Source of the DNA: Phylloscopus collybita
Taxonomy: Eukaryota > Chordata > Aves > Passeriformes > Phylloscopidae
Direction: 5' to 3'
Assembly (NCBI GenBank): GCA_027886175.1
Contig: JAJNNQ010000004.1
Coordinates: forward strand, 2,480,001-2,544,000
DNA: 64,000 nucleotides
This document shows positions 34,916 to 45,750 of the stretch, in pieces. The position numbers and the translations under genes were made by a program. Positions within the stretch are counted from its first letter, which is position 1; every line of letters starts with the position of its first letter. The notes beneath the pieces are model-generated. The model ran no database searches, was not told where the DNA came from, and was given only the letters and a program-made list of their open reading frames with translations.

Positions 34916-37900
34916 GGTGGGTGGGAGAGTTAACGAAGCCTGAATATTTAATCTGTTACATGAAGAGGAATGCTCAAGGGGCTCGCAAGAACTTGTTTTG
35001 CTGCATGTTGAGCAACACCACACGGCAAAGCCTTGAATTAGAGCAAATGCTTGAAGCTATGAAGGGCGTAGCTGCCTTTTGGAGTTTGTCCTTCATGGGC
35101 TGCATTTTATTAGAGAGCAGACCTTTGCATCACCAGTCAGCATGCAAACCTGGGCTTTACTTGATGACATTTCAGTATGGTGGTTGCCATGACTTTAAAT
35201 AAATAAGGGCAAGTGTGAAATCACTAGTCATCAGGCCAAACAGGGAGGGGCACAGTTTCTAAAGAAGAGACATTTAGAAGACACTTAAGCAGTAATTAAA
35301 ACAAAGTAAGTTAAAAAGCATTCTGAAGAGCAGTGTCAATTATCTGCCATTTAACATATAACAAATATTACCATTACATATTGTTTCAGAGATAAATATT
35401 ATTTTTTCCTTGGGTTCCATTTTTTTTCTCTTTCCTGGTGTTAACAACTTTGACCATCATCTCTAACTATTACCAGTGGGGAAAGGTATAAAGATGTAAA
35501 CTTTATTAGACACTATTGGCCTGCTGGGAAAGTGGTATCATAGCATGTGGACATACCGGCTTTCACGATGATTTCACTTATAGAGTGCACACAAAGACTG
35601 TCAATTACAATACCATTTTACTAATTGGCACAAAATTGTTTGGATTGATAAAAACACTTTGGCAGCATTTTAGGAATCCCTATTCTGAAGGCATCATCTT
35701 GCAGACCATAAATAGGTATCCTAGCTACTTACAGCCATAACTTCTGTGATATTAGAGATAACAAGAACATTTAACTCCCTAGTAGTATTTCCTCGCTATT
35801 TCTGTCACCCTCCCATGAAGGATGTTAAAAGACGGAATGGTTGAAGTCGGAAAAATCCAAGGACTCAAACTCTGGCTCTACTTGTGAAAAACAGCAAGTT
35901 ATGTATCAGTATCTTCTACTGCTCTCTTTCCATAGCTGTTACTAGGGAAAAAGAAGGACGCTATCCAAAACGCGCTCTCTGGAACAGCATACTAACTTTA
36001 TTTGACACTATCCATTGGTTGTGTCCTGCATTACAAGAAAATCTGAAGATTTATGAAACAGAGGTGTGGGAAAGATTGTCAGGTTCAGTATATTATCTTT
36101 CAAATTACTCAGCATGTACTGGAAAACTATCTTTAGTTAGTCAGTTATTTTAAAACTGTTAGTTCTTAAAGGTAATTTTCCATATGAGGCAGGAGGGACA
36201 CATCCCTTGGGGCAGTGGGAAGCTCTCTGAAGAGGACAAGAAAATGGTATCAAACAGCTCCTCAGAGTTCAAGCTACTGGTCACGATTTTTCACCTATTC
36301 AATCCATCGTTTAAGAATACGGATGCAGTGAGCAGCCTGGTTCATCTATGACAGAAGTAATACCACAGTTGTACAACCACTGATTGTAATGGAACAGTTG
36401 CAAGACATGCTTCAAGGTACTTACTAGAAAGGTTTTCAAATTTACTCAAATAAATTTTCAGGTAAGAGTAAAACAGGATTCAACCTAAAAAAGTAACTGG
36501 AATTGCAAAAACCAAAACAAAGACTACAATCAAAGATTTTTTTGTTTTTTTTCTTTCCCCCTTGTATGGGATGGGAGTCTGTTACTGATCTCCAGCAAGA
36601 CAGCTCTCCAGACGACAAGGACCTATTTAGGTGACTTAGAATTCTACCTATACTTGGTTCTTAACCAGTAAGTAACAGTAGTAGTAAATCTTATCAGCAG
36701 TGTGCTAAATATCAGAATCTAGCAGTGTATTAGTGCACAGTGAACTGGTCGTATCTCCATGTCAGCAAGGCTTCAAAACCAACCATCACTTCAAAGCATT
36801 CCTACAGAAATAGTCACTCTTTAGCCAGAACATTTACTCCTTAAACTATTGCAGACCCCGTTTGTTACTAGTACTAGAAATTGAGAGCAAAGCTCAATTT
36901 ACAGCTAGCTATGCTATTGATAGAGACTTTGTGACAGCAGACAAAAAAGCAAACATCACATAGGTAATTATTTAGGGTGAGTCCTTTAAAACATTTTTTA
37001 TGATAATCATCATTTCATCTTAGAGTAAACTACTACACATGAACTGCAGCACTTCAGATAACATTAAGGCTAAATGTGACTTCGAAATAAATTCTCTTTT
37101 TGTGTTAATTTAGTATTACAAGGCTTGACAATCCTCCAATTTGACTGGAAATCTAAAAAATTGCCTTGTGATCACACACAGAAATTCAGCTTAGTCTTCT
37201 GAAAGAATCTGACCACAACAAAAGCATATGAAAAACCCCATTTTGTACTGTTGCCACTAAGAAAATCACAGTTCCTTCCTTTGGCCATCCCCTACTCTAT
37301 GCATGCTGGTGTCTACGCACAACACCTTGACACCCATTTGCAGGTATTTGTGCTTCAGAAGAATTAGTTCATAAAGGCTGGATTTGCTGTTTCCTCAGTT
37401 AGTCCTCACTGACTTGAGAGGATACCGCCCAAGCAAGACTCCAGCACAAGAACTCATGTCCCCTGCAGACACAAGATCAAGATTCAGAGTTTTTACATCA
37501 GTAATGCATTTTTGTCAAGACTACTCAACCAAAAGTTGCATTCAATACACAGCACTGGTGTGTAGATACAGATCCTAGACTGGTTTCCTTCCTCCCCACC
37601 ACTGTTTCCCCAGTGGGACCCTTCAAAGACAACTACAGCAAGGCATTCTGACTGACGCCTATGAAGCCAACTGTTTCAACATCCAAGCAGAGATTTGGTT
37701 TGTGACTATGTTGATGCAGAAAGTAAGCCTTCAGGTATGCAATAGCTTAGAAAAAAGTGCTCCCTGACTAAAGCACACAGCAAGGATCAATGCCCATAGC
37801 AAGGCAACAGGGTGGTGCTTGGAAAGTTGCTCTCGCTATGATTTATGTGTATACATTTCTAGACTATTTTAGCAACACACAACAGTAAGGTCTCCACTGT

Positions 37901-38048
37901 GCACTCATTGTTGCAGCATTTCTCAGAAGCCTACACTTAGCTCATCACAGATGACCAGTTCATGGAGAAGTTGCTTCTGTCCTGCCTCCAAGCTAGTGAG
38001 TCGTTATCAAGAGAGAAGTTTCACAGCACAAATAGCTGCAAGACACTT

Positions 38049-38104
38049 CACAGGATAGAAAGAGACAGATCTCTGACACAGGATAAAAAGAGACAGATCT
38101 CTGA
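38049..38104. repeat. 28-bp tandem duplication
   Basis: Two adjacent copies of a 28-bp unit that starts CACAGGATA and ends GACAGATCTCTGA, differing at one base (G versus A). Probably a recent replication slippage event. Confidence 0.85.
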
Positions 38105-38578
38105 AACACTGGAGAGGAGTAATTATGAATTACTAAAACCTCTTGTCTCCCATAAAGGCCTAAGTCTCCAACTATTGAGATTTAATTCAACACCTTCACA
38201 GTAAAGTTGCACCATGTGTGGCAAGATTAAAAAGTTTCTTGGAAACTTTAGATGCTGCACTTTGTCACAGAAACATTTATCATTCTTCATCGGATACACT
38301 ACACCCTGATGCACTCCACAACAAGTGACTGTGGTGTGAGAAAGATGAGTTAACATTAGCAGGATTATTAAGCACTGTGAAAGCTTTCTGTCCAAGATAT
38401 TATTCTGCTGATACAGGTCTTCCCAAATACTGAAAGAGGTGAATCCCTGACAGAATTTACTGTCCACCTCTGCTGGAAGATGAGCAGTCACAAAGAGAGT
38501 ACTGATCAAAAGTAGTGTCTGACGAGCATCAAAACAGGCTAAGAACTCTTGAACACTCATTCTTACAGTGAAACTTCA

Positions 38579-38600
38579 AAAAAAAAAAAAAAAAAAAAAA
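38579..38600. repeat. Poly(A) run
   Basis: A run of more than 20 adenines. It could be a simple homopolymer or the tail of an inserted element; no body of a retrocopy is recognised just 5' of it. Confidence 0.8.
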
Positions 38601-40202
38601 GGAAAAATTGAAGTGATTTTGTGCTAATCAGATATGTACAGAGATATGTCATGCTCCAATTGGTCTACTTGCTAAACATAGAAACTTGGAGAATCAAGTA
38701 AGGAAAGAGCAAAATTATCCAGCAGCAGTTACAGCTGCACATATGAATAAATGAAAATATAACTAATTGTTTTTCCTTTTTTAACTTGCACCCCAGAAGC
38801 AGGACACATAAAATGCATCGAAGAATGATTTATGTTACAAGTAGATGAGTTCTCTTCTTCTGCATATGAATCTCCAGACATGGAAAAATTTTCTCTAAGT
38901 AGCTGCTGGATTCAAATAGTTAAGACTCAAGTTATGGCAGCCATAATGCTATTTTCAGCACAACTAGTAATTCAGACCTGGCGTACACCTGTACTTCAGA
39001 AACTATCAAACAATATTTTGGGAAGCATCAATGCCTTACATAACTGATTAAAAATTAGTTGACAAATAAATTTCCACTTTAACAGCCGCAAACTGCAGAA
39101 TGCCTCAGGGCTTCACCTGGGAAGGTTACTCCTTTGTCAAAGGTGAGACAGAGAGTCAATCAGATATTTAAAGGAATGAAAGATGCCTTATGACTCTTTC
39201 CTCTGCAAAGGCATAAATACAAACCAAGATAACAGAGAACTGTCATAGTGCCACCCTTAATTTCAAACAGTGCATGATAGTGAGTAGTGACTACTGACAT
39301 ACAGTGAGGAGTCCAGGTGTGTTAATTATCTTTTTGGAAGACCATCAAAGTCTTGTAACAGAAAACATGACTATCATCACCAGAATTGCTCCTCACTGTG
39401 ATCAGGACTCATTACGTCCAAACACCTATGCTTCTCATAGTCTGCAAAGTATTTGCTTTTGGAAAGGCCCTCTAAGCATACCAAATGGGCTCGACCTGGA
39501 ATCACAGTAGAAGTTTTAAGAACAACTCACCAGCTACCTGGACCTGTCTGGAGACCTTGTGATTCCAACAGACTTCACTGCACTGGAGACAAAACCAATC
39601 AACTTTCCTAGCAATGGCATTATTTGAGTCAGTGTTTTCAGAGTGGCTTCCTTGCACTCACATCAAGCAGGGGTAGATCTGATGGAGGTTCCACCCTCTG
39701 CCCAAGGAAGGAGAGAACAAGTCTTCTCTTACTGAAACTTTCCCTTTCCTACTTCCCAAGTCAGAAAAGATCTGATAACAATTCAAATAAATCAAAGCCG
39801 TATATGAATCAAACTCTTTTGCTGTAGCACCTAAATAAGAAGGCACTTCACATCTAAACCAAGATATCAGTTCAAGCACATTCAAAAAGTGCTGGGCAAA
39901 AAACCAAGAAGTGCACAGAAGCCAGCATCCAGCAACCAAAACAGACAAAGGAGACTAGTCTCCAGAGCAGATTACACCTGAGGCAAAGAAATAGAGAGGG
40001 ATGTTTATTTGTCAAGGGTTCACATCTGGAATGAAAACCAGATTGGAAGGACACAAGGGTAAGCCTGCAAATCAAGTCACGCAGTGTGACCCTTTGCAAG
40101 GACTAGCAAATAGTGTGCACAAGTATAACAAAGCATGGTAGTTTTGAAGGATGAAGAAAAATGCCAAGAAGCACTGAGTTAACAGTGAATATAACTGTTT
40201 TA

Positions 40203-40293
40203 TTTTGTGGTTTTAATTTTTTTGTTTGCTTTTTTGGGGGGGTTGTTTTTGAGGGGTTTTAGGATTTTTTTGGAGTTGTGGTATTTTTTTTTT
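40203..40293. repeat. GT-rich low-complexity tract
   Basis: TTTTG/GGGGTTG runs on the + strand, same class as the tracts near 20.8, 33.3, 34.9 and 59.3 kb. Confidence 0.7.
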
Positions 40294-40663
40294 CTTACAG
40301 TAACACATAGCCAACTTGCTTGGAGTTACTGAAAAGGAGCTACATGGATGAAAATCATATAAACAGTCTGAAAAATTTTTACCCAGTATCTATCTTTTAA
40401 CATCTCACAGTGGCCTAAGTTTTTGGCAGAAAACCAAAACCTAAACAACACAGACATTTAAAAACAAACTGAAGAAAAAAGGCAGACAAAAACAGAGAAG
40501 CCATATTTAAAGATTTAGGAATACTGCACGGCTAAAAGTCAGAGTATTGATACATTTTAGAAGACAGGAACAATCAACTCTGACAGCTGCAGCAGGTAAG
40601 TACTCCTGAGTCTTTTTATATTGGTTTAAAGTGTTAGGTGCTTAGGCATTCCACTCAAATATC

Positions 40664-40724
40664 TGAAAAAAAAAAAGAAAAAGAAAAAAAAAAAAAAGAA
40701 AAAAAAAAAAAAAAGAAAAAAAAG
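40664..40724. repeat. A-rich (GAAAAA)n tract
   Basis: About 60 bp of adenines interrupted only by single guanines at irregular spacing. Simple sequence; no gene is associated. Confidence 0.85.
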
Positions 40725-41986
40725 CAACCTCTAGCAGAACCAGTCCAAGCAGGAAAAAAAGAAAAATCCAACCACCCCAACACTATTCTCAAATTTTGAT
40801 CATATCAGTGTTAGATCGTGTTTCTTAGCCCAAATGCCAGATAAAAAAAGGCATTTATGAAGGTAACCGATCACTCTACAGAAAGCACATTTCTTTTGGA
40901 CAACTCCACTACTAGAACAGTACCCTCTAGAAGGGAGCTGGAGCTGCCAGCCTTACTACGAATTTCTCATCAGCCATCAGGGTATGAGAGCTGGCCTGTT
41001 ACCACTTCTACTACTGAACAGATGTCAGCTAGAACACAAAGCAGGCTATCAAAGAAGTTGCCACATGAGGTCTTTGAGATGCTGGGTGTGAGACTGCTCT
41101 TTCAAAAAGTTCAAACTCAAGTGAGGTAATGTGAGGTGGTTTTCAGCTTTAACATTACCGTGCTGAAAAGGTGGAACTCATTACAACCCTGCTAGACTAT
41201 AGCTCGCTAGAACCTTGCCTGTGTCTGGGAAGGGGAACCTCAGTGATTTCCTGTGCCTTATGGATCCCCCATGTTGCTTGGATATTGCTAGTTTATCATG
41301 ACCAGAAATTATGAAGAAAGTAAAGAAGAAATATTGCACAGCTGCATTTATCATTGCCCTGTATTCTACCGTGAGATCTTTACCTAGCCCTACACTCACT
41401 TACAAAGACAAGGACCAAAGTAGAGGTGCTCACCCATGTAATTTCTTAAAAATTTTTCCAGGATTCCTTAAAGAAACCCCACCTCATTACATATGCAGTA
41501 AAGTATCTCACATCTACCAGGCAGCATTACCTCTCTCATTAGGGAAAAGTGTTAAGTGTGGAGGGAAAGAAGTTTTTTATCCGTTTCTCCAGACTTGAGG
41601 CATCTTTGCAGATGGGTGATGACTACCAAAGTAAAAACCATATCTTTCACCCAGTTATGATATAACAGGCAGTGCTACAGATTGCATGCAGTGTGGTTCA
41701 GAATGCCCCTAAGAAATCTTTAAACCTGTGTTAAGACCAAAATATTTTTTATCTGCTCATTATTATTTCTAACAGCAGAATGTACTGTTACAGGCAAACA
41801 TTTCAACCACCAAAAAAGGCTCTGGTGACATGATCAAACATGATACAATGATTAATATGGCTTCTACCTAATTTGCATATGCATTAAGAAATATCCTCAG
41901 AGCCATCTCAGCTACAGTAACAGTGTAACTACATATTCTCATATAATTTCATATACGTGCCAGGAACAACTATGCACTAAACAACT

Positions 41987-42030
41987 AATCAAGTGTATGT
42001 ACACAAAATCAAGCGCTCATACACTTGATT
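41987..42030. repeat. Perfect 13-bp inverted repeat (hairpin)
   Basis: AATCAAGTGTATG at 41987-41999 and its exact reverse complement CATACACTTGATT at 42018-42030, separated by 18 nt. Function unknown. Confidence 0.85.
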
Positions 42031-42832
42031 GCTGCAGCTCAACTTTCTGAACAGATAGTGCTCACATATCCCCAATAAAAGCATGAAAAACTGTGAGTCT
42101 ATCCCATTCTTACTAGATTTCAAAACATCAGCTCTAGCCTTCAGAAGAGGTAAGAGATGTTTACCAGCTCCTAAGTGGCTTTAACAGATCTGAGCAATCG
42201 CTGTACACATAGAGATGTCTACACCCTCTTGGCTCCTCATACGATTACCCCTTTTCACCAGCTGGCAGAGACACATATCCCCATGAAAGATTTGCCTCTG
42301 AGTTCAAGCAGAGTTTTTTAGCACAGTTTCAACGAGAGAAGAGGGCCCACACTGCAGCTGGATCTGCTCAGGAGAAGCCCTGCCTTCCCCCAGCGGCAGG
42401 GCCGGCCCGCGGCCTCCGCACGGAGTGTTTTCTGGTGGAGGTGACCGTCACACCCCAGACCCTTCCCACCGCACCATTGCCACAGGGCTCGGCAGCGCTG
42501 CGCTAGCGACTATGCTCAAAACACACGGGTGCAGCAGAAGCATGGAAGGCAGTGGCACCGAGCAAGGGACCTAAAGCTTTCAAAAACTTATTGAGGATTA
42601 TGTCTAATCAGAAGAAATAGTTCCTTTGCTATACTCTTCTACTAGTAAATTCTCGACAAAGAAATAAATTACACCAATTCTTCCCAACCAGAAAAACACC
42701 TCACATTCTAGCATTGACTATTTCTGCCTCTAGAGTATTGCAGAAAGTTTCTTTAGAACAAAGTAGACCAAGAAGCAAGATATATAGATTTCTACTGAAA
42801 AATAAATCTAGTTCTCCATAATATTTCTGTGT

Positions 42833-42838
42833 TTTATT
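42833..42838 (-). terminator. Candidate poly(A) signal of the Jun-like gene
   Basis: TTTATT on the + strand, that is AATAAA on the minus strand (within TGAATAAAAC), about 1.18 kb after the stop codon of the Jun-like gene. It would give a 3' UTR of a length usual for Jun genes. Usage is inferred. Confidence 0.4.
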
Positions 42839-42963
42839 CAAACAGAATACAATGGAATTATAACCTTTACAGCTAACCCACCCCAACTCTGAGCCCTTTT
42901 CTGTATAGCACTGAATTGTTGCTATACTATGGAAAGAGCATACACTACTGGAATGTACACAGT

Positions 42964-42975
42964 GAAGGAAAAGAG

Positions 42976-43006
<31 letters not shown>

Positions 43007-43182
43007 AAGAGAGAAAGAGAGAAAGAGAGAAAGAGAGAAAGAGAGAAAGAGAGAAAGAGAGAGAGAAAGAGAGAAAGAGAGAAAGAGAGAAAGAGAGAAA
43101 GAGAGAAAGAGAGAAAGAGAGAAAGAGAGAAAGAGAGAAAGAGAGAAAGAGAGAAAGAGAGAAAGAGAGAAAGAGAGAAAAG
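42964..43182. repeat. Homopurine microsatellite, (GAAAGAGA)n, 219 bp
   Basis: From 42964 to 43182 the + strand has no pyrimidine at all. The unit is 8 bp (GAAAGAGA) with an irregularity near 43060. Long open frames of alternating Arg/Glu/Lys on one strand and Ser/Leu/Phe on the other are by-products of the repeat, not genes. The tract lies 0.84-1.05 kb beyond the stop of the Jun-like gene, so it may be part of its 3' UTR, where it would be a UCUCUUUC pyrimidine tract. Confidence 0.95.
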
Positions 43183-43902
43183 CTCTTTTTGCCAAAGTAA
43201 CCATTTTCTCTACTAACATGTTATCTAGAAAAATAAGGTCTAGGCAACGTCCAAAAAGTGTTCAAGTTTCAATAAATAACTGTCAATGCCCCAAGTTTGC
43301 ACTGGCACAAGAAATATGGAGCATACAGGTTTAGAAAACTATTTTCCTATGACTGAGTCAGCAATGCATTTCAATCTGCTTAAGATTTACAACAAAAATC
43401 ATTTCCCTCCAGGGTTCGATTTGAAAATCAAAGCCATGTAAGTGCAAGAGCACCCACACAGCTGTCTTAACTCTCAATGGCAAATTAAAGCTCTAGAGAA
43501 AGACAGTATTTTAAAAAAAGGTTCTTTATCAATACCAAGAAAATATACATAGCCGTATTATGTCTTAAATATATATATATACACGCACATCTTTTCAAAA
43601 GGTACGATTCTGGCTATTTTTTTTAAGTTTGAAAAGCTTATCCATTGCTATACAGTTCAGTAAGGTGTATTAGGAAACACACGTTTTATATCCCCCATGA
43701 AAATAAAGTTAAATCTTTCTGTAAACAGTAATTTTCTTATTTTCCGAAATCTCTACAGACCTCAAGTACTTCACTGAAAAATTAACAACCACCTGCCCCA
43801 GAACCACCCACGGAGACCCTCACTGCTGAATGCGACATCGACAGAACTCGGGAAACGCTTAGCAACACCCGGCTCCCGCAAAAAACACCTTCTCCGGGCG
43901 CA

Positions 43903-43911
43903 AATAAATAA
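43903..43911 (-). promoter_or_regulatory. AU-rich element (UUAUUUAUU nonamer) in the Jun-like 3' UTR
   Basis: On the minus strand the bases read TTATTTATT within a run of ATTATTATT repeats (43902-43941), about 80-115 nt after the stop codon. This nonamer is the classic destabilising element of immediate-early gene mRNAs and is bound by the TTP and HuR protein families. Its place right behind a Jun-type reading frame supports a real, regulated mRNA. Confidence 0.6.
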
Positions 43912-43949
43912 TAATAATAATTAATAAAAATAATAATAATAGCAGAAGG

Positions 43950-45750
43950 GCGGCAGCAGGCGCGCACCTTGGCCCCGCAGTGCCCCCGGGCGGGCTGGGG
44001 CCGACGGGGTGTCCCTCCTCAGCAGGCGCTGGTCTCCGGTGCGGCGGCGGCCGCCTCGGGGGGAGTCTCCCGCGGCTGAGCGGCGGCGTGAGGAGGAGGA
44101 TGCCCGGCGGCGTTGATGTGGCAGCCAGAGGAGAGGTGGCTGCGGACGCGACCCTGCAGCTGGGTGACCTGGGCGCGGAGGAGGTTGGCGGTGGCGGCCA
44201 GCTCGGCGTTCTGCCCCTTGAGCGCCTTCACCTTCTCCTCCAGCCGGGCGATGCGCTCCAGCTTCCGCCGGCGGCACTTAGAGGCGGCGATGCGGTTTCG
44301 CAGCCGCTTGCGCTCTGCCTTCAGCCGCTCCTGGCTCTCCGCGTCTAGCGGCGACAACGACGGCGGCGTCGGCGCGCTGCTGCCGCCCTCCCCACCCGCC
44401 GACGGCGGCACCTCGGGCACCGTCTGCGGCTCCTCCAGGGACCGCGCCGGCGGCAGCCGGCCGCTCCCCAGACCCGCCGCCCCGAAGGCCAGGCCCGGCG
44501 GCGGGGCGGAGGCGGAGGGGTAGGCGCTGCCCGAGGGGCTCAGCGGCCCCGCGGGGTTGAAGCCGCTCAAGTTGGTGTAGACGGCCGGAGGGTCGGTGGC
44601 GGCAGCGGCGGGGGCTCCCGGCGGCCCCGGGCGGGCGGTGCAGCAGGGTCCCGGTGCGGAGAGCGGAGGCGGCGCCGCCAGGAGTTGGTTCTGCTTATGC
44701 AGGTCGGCCAGGGCCTTGACGAAGCCGTCGGCGAAACCCTCCTGTTCCTGCGTCACCGGCTGCCGGTAGAGGAACGGCCCCGCTGCCGCCGCCCCGCCGC
44801 TCCCCGCCCCGGGCGCCGTCGGCCCCGGGCTACCTGCGCCCAGCCCCGCGCCCCCCTGGATCAGCAGCTGCTCCAGGTCGGCGGCCGGCGGCAGCTTCAG
44901 CAGCGGCAGCTCCGCAGCCGACCCCAGCGCGGCCTCCGGACCGCCGCGGGCCGTCGCTGCCCCGCCGCCGCTGCCCGTCTCCGCGGAGCCTGCGGAGGGC
45001 GGCGGGGCGGCGGCGGCGGCGGCGGGCGGCGGCGGCAGCAAGCGCAGAGCCGCCGCGCTGCCGCGGGCGCCGGCAGGCGGGCGAAGGGCGAAAGGCCCCG
45101 GGAGCGGCGCGGGGGCGGCAGCCGGCAGGTCCCGCTTCTTCCCGGCGCCCAGCAGCAGCTTCTGCCCCGCCGCTGCATCGGCTCCAGGTCCGCCGGCGGT
45201 ACCGAAACCCGGCAGCGGCACGAAGTCGGGCAGCAGCTCCAGTCCTTCCTCGGGGTAAAACGGTGCCTCCATCTTCACGGCGGATCGCCCGCTACGCCCG
45301 CCGCTCATGCTGCCGCCCTCGCCGGCCGGCGGCGGCTCCGGCGCGGGGCGGGCCGGGCTGGGCGGCTGCTCCGCTGGGCCGGCCGCCCTCGGCTGGCAGC
45401 GGGGACTGAGCCGCCTCCCGGCGCCGGACCCGCGCCACGCCCCGGGCCCACTGCCCGCCCCGCCGTCGCCTCCTCCCCGCTGCTGCCGCCGGTCCCCCCC
45501 GCCTGCTCCTTCCCCCGCCCGCCGGGCTTGCGCGGAACGGCTTCCCGGTGGGGTGTCCGTGGGGAGCCCGCGCTGCCCCTCCCCCTCCGAAACCCGCGCC
45601 GCGACTGCGGTGTGGGAAAGAAGGCAATGCCCGGTCCCTCGTCCGGGAACGGGAGGTTTCTCGCGGCCATCACTTTGGCCAGGGGACGAGTCCTGCAGGA
45701 GGGAAGCGAGCAAGGGCCACGCGTGGTGGCTGTTGGGGATGGTGCAGGTG
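43950..45750. promoter_or_regulatory. CpG island covering the Jun-like gene and its promoter
   Basis: Extremely GC- and CpG-rich throughout, with GC-box cores (for example GCCCGCCCCGCC near 45450) upstream of the start codon. I found no convincing TATA box, CArG box or TGACATCA AP-1 site in the 400 bp upstream of the start codon. The in-frame absence of stops for 135 codons upstream of the start is a product of the base composition. Confidence 0.7.
44019..45308 (-). CDS. Jun-family bZIP transcription factor, divergent paralog (AP-1 subunit)
   Basis: Intronless frame of 429 codons plus TGA, as in all Jun genes, about 100 residues longer than JUN. The start at 45308 (MSGGRSGR) is chosen because the next Met (45272) sits in [11 protein letters not shown], matching the KME that follows the first Met in JUN and JUNB; 45272 (417 aa) is the alternative. 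Seen: homology box 1, [18 protein letters not shown] (134-151); box 2, [20 protein letters not shown] (188-207); VYTNLS (243-248); EEPQTVPE (292-299); basic region [20 protein letters not shown] (330-349); and a leucine zipper to about 387. Long Ala/Pro/Gly runs fill the rest. DNA binding as an AP-1 dimer with Fos/ATF/Jun partners is expected in the nucleus. Odd: no Ser-Pro at the two JNK positions, no Lys before EEPQTVP, and a 33-residue tail (ending ETSAC) after SSGC. Signatures of JUN, JUNB and JUND are mixed, so no symbol is given. Confidence 0.92.
   Translation of the reverse strand: MSGGRSGRSAVKMEAPFYPEEGLELLPDFVPLPGFGTAGGPGADAAAGQKLLLGAGKKRDLPAAAPAPLPGPFALRPPAGARGSAAALRLLPPPPAAAAAAPPPSAGSAETGSGGGAATARGGPEAALGSAAELPLLKLPPAADLEQLLIQGGAGLGAGSPGPTAPGAGSGGAAAAGPFLYRQPVTQEQEGFADGFVKALADLHKQNQLLAAPPPLSAPGPCCTARPGPPGAPAAAATDPPAVYTNLSGFNPAGPLSPSGSAYPSASAPPPGLAFGAAGLGSGRLPPARSLEEPQTVPEVPPSAGGEGGSSAPTPPSLSPLDAESQERLKAERKRLRNRIAASKCRRRKLERIARLEEKVKALKGQNAELAATANLLRAQVTQLQGRVRSHLSSGCHINAAGHPPPHAAAQPRETPPEAAAAAPETSAC

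Larger units (their letters stand above)
31741..42832. other. A-rich non-coding interval between RNF170 and the Jun-like gene
   Basis: About 11 kb with no recognised exon. The + strand is visibly A-rich, opposite to the RNF170 introns, which would fit transcription from the minus strand. Minus-strand poly(A) hexamers occur at 32008-32013 (AATAAA) and 32264-32269 (ATTAAA). Repeats listed separately include GT-rich tracts, a poly(A) run, an A-rich GAAAAA tract and a perfect hairpin near 42.0 kb. No clear LINE or LTR is recognised, so unusually little of this interval is obvious mobile DNA. Confidence 0.5.

Noticed and set aside
42701..43219. Frames coding for Ser/Leu/Phe or Arg/Glu/Lys repeats
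   Set aside because: Pure by-products of the GAAAGAGA microsatellite; no flanking conserved protein.
45210..45272. A menin-binding motif like that of JUND in the N-terminus of the Jun-like protein
   Set aside because: Phe/Pro-rich phrases ([16 protein letters not shown]) occur, but neither fits the known FxxPxxP-type motif well enough to claim it.
45309..45713. In-frame N-terminal extension of the Jun-like protein starting at 45713
   Set aside because: The added 135 residues are Gly/Arg/Pro-rich with no similarity to Jun proteins, and Jun homology begins at about 45272. It is more likely 5' UTR in GC-rich DNA.
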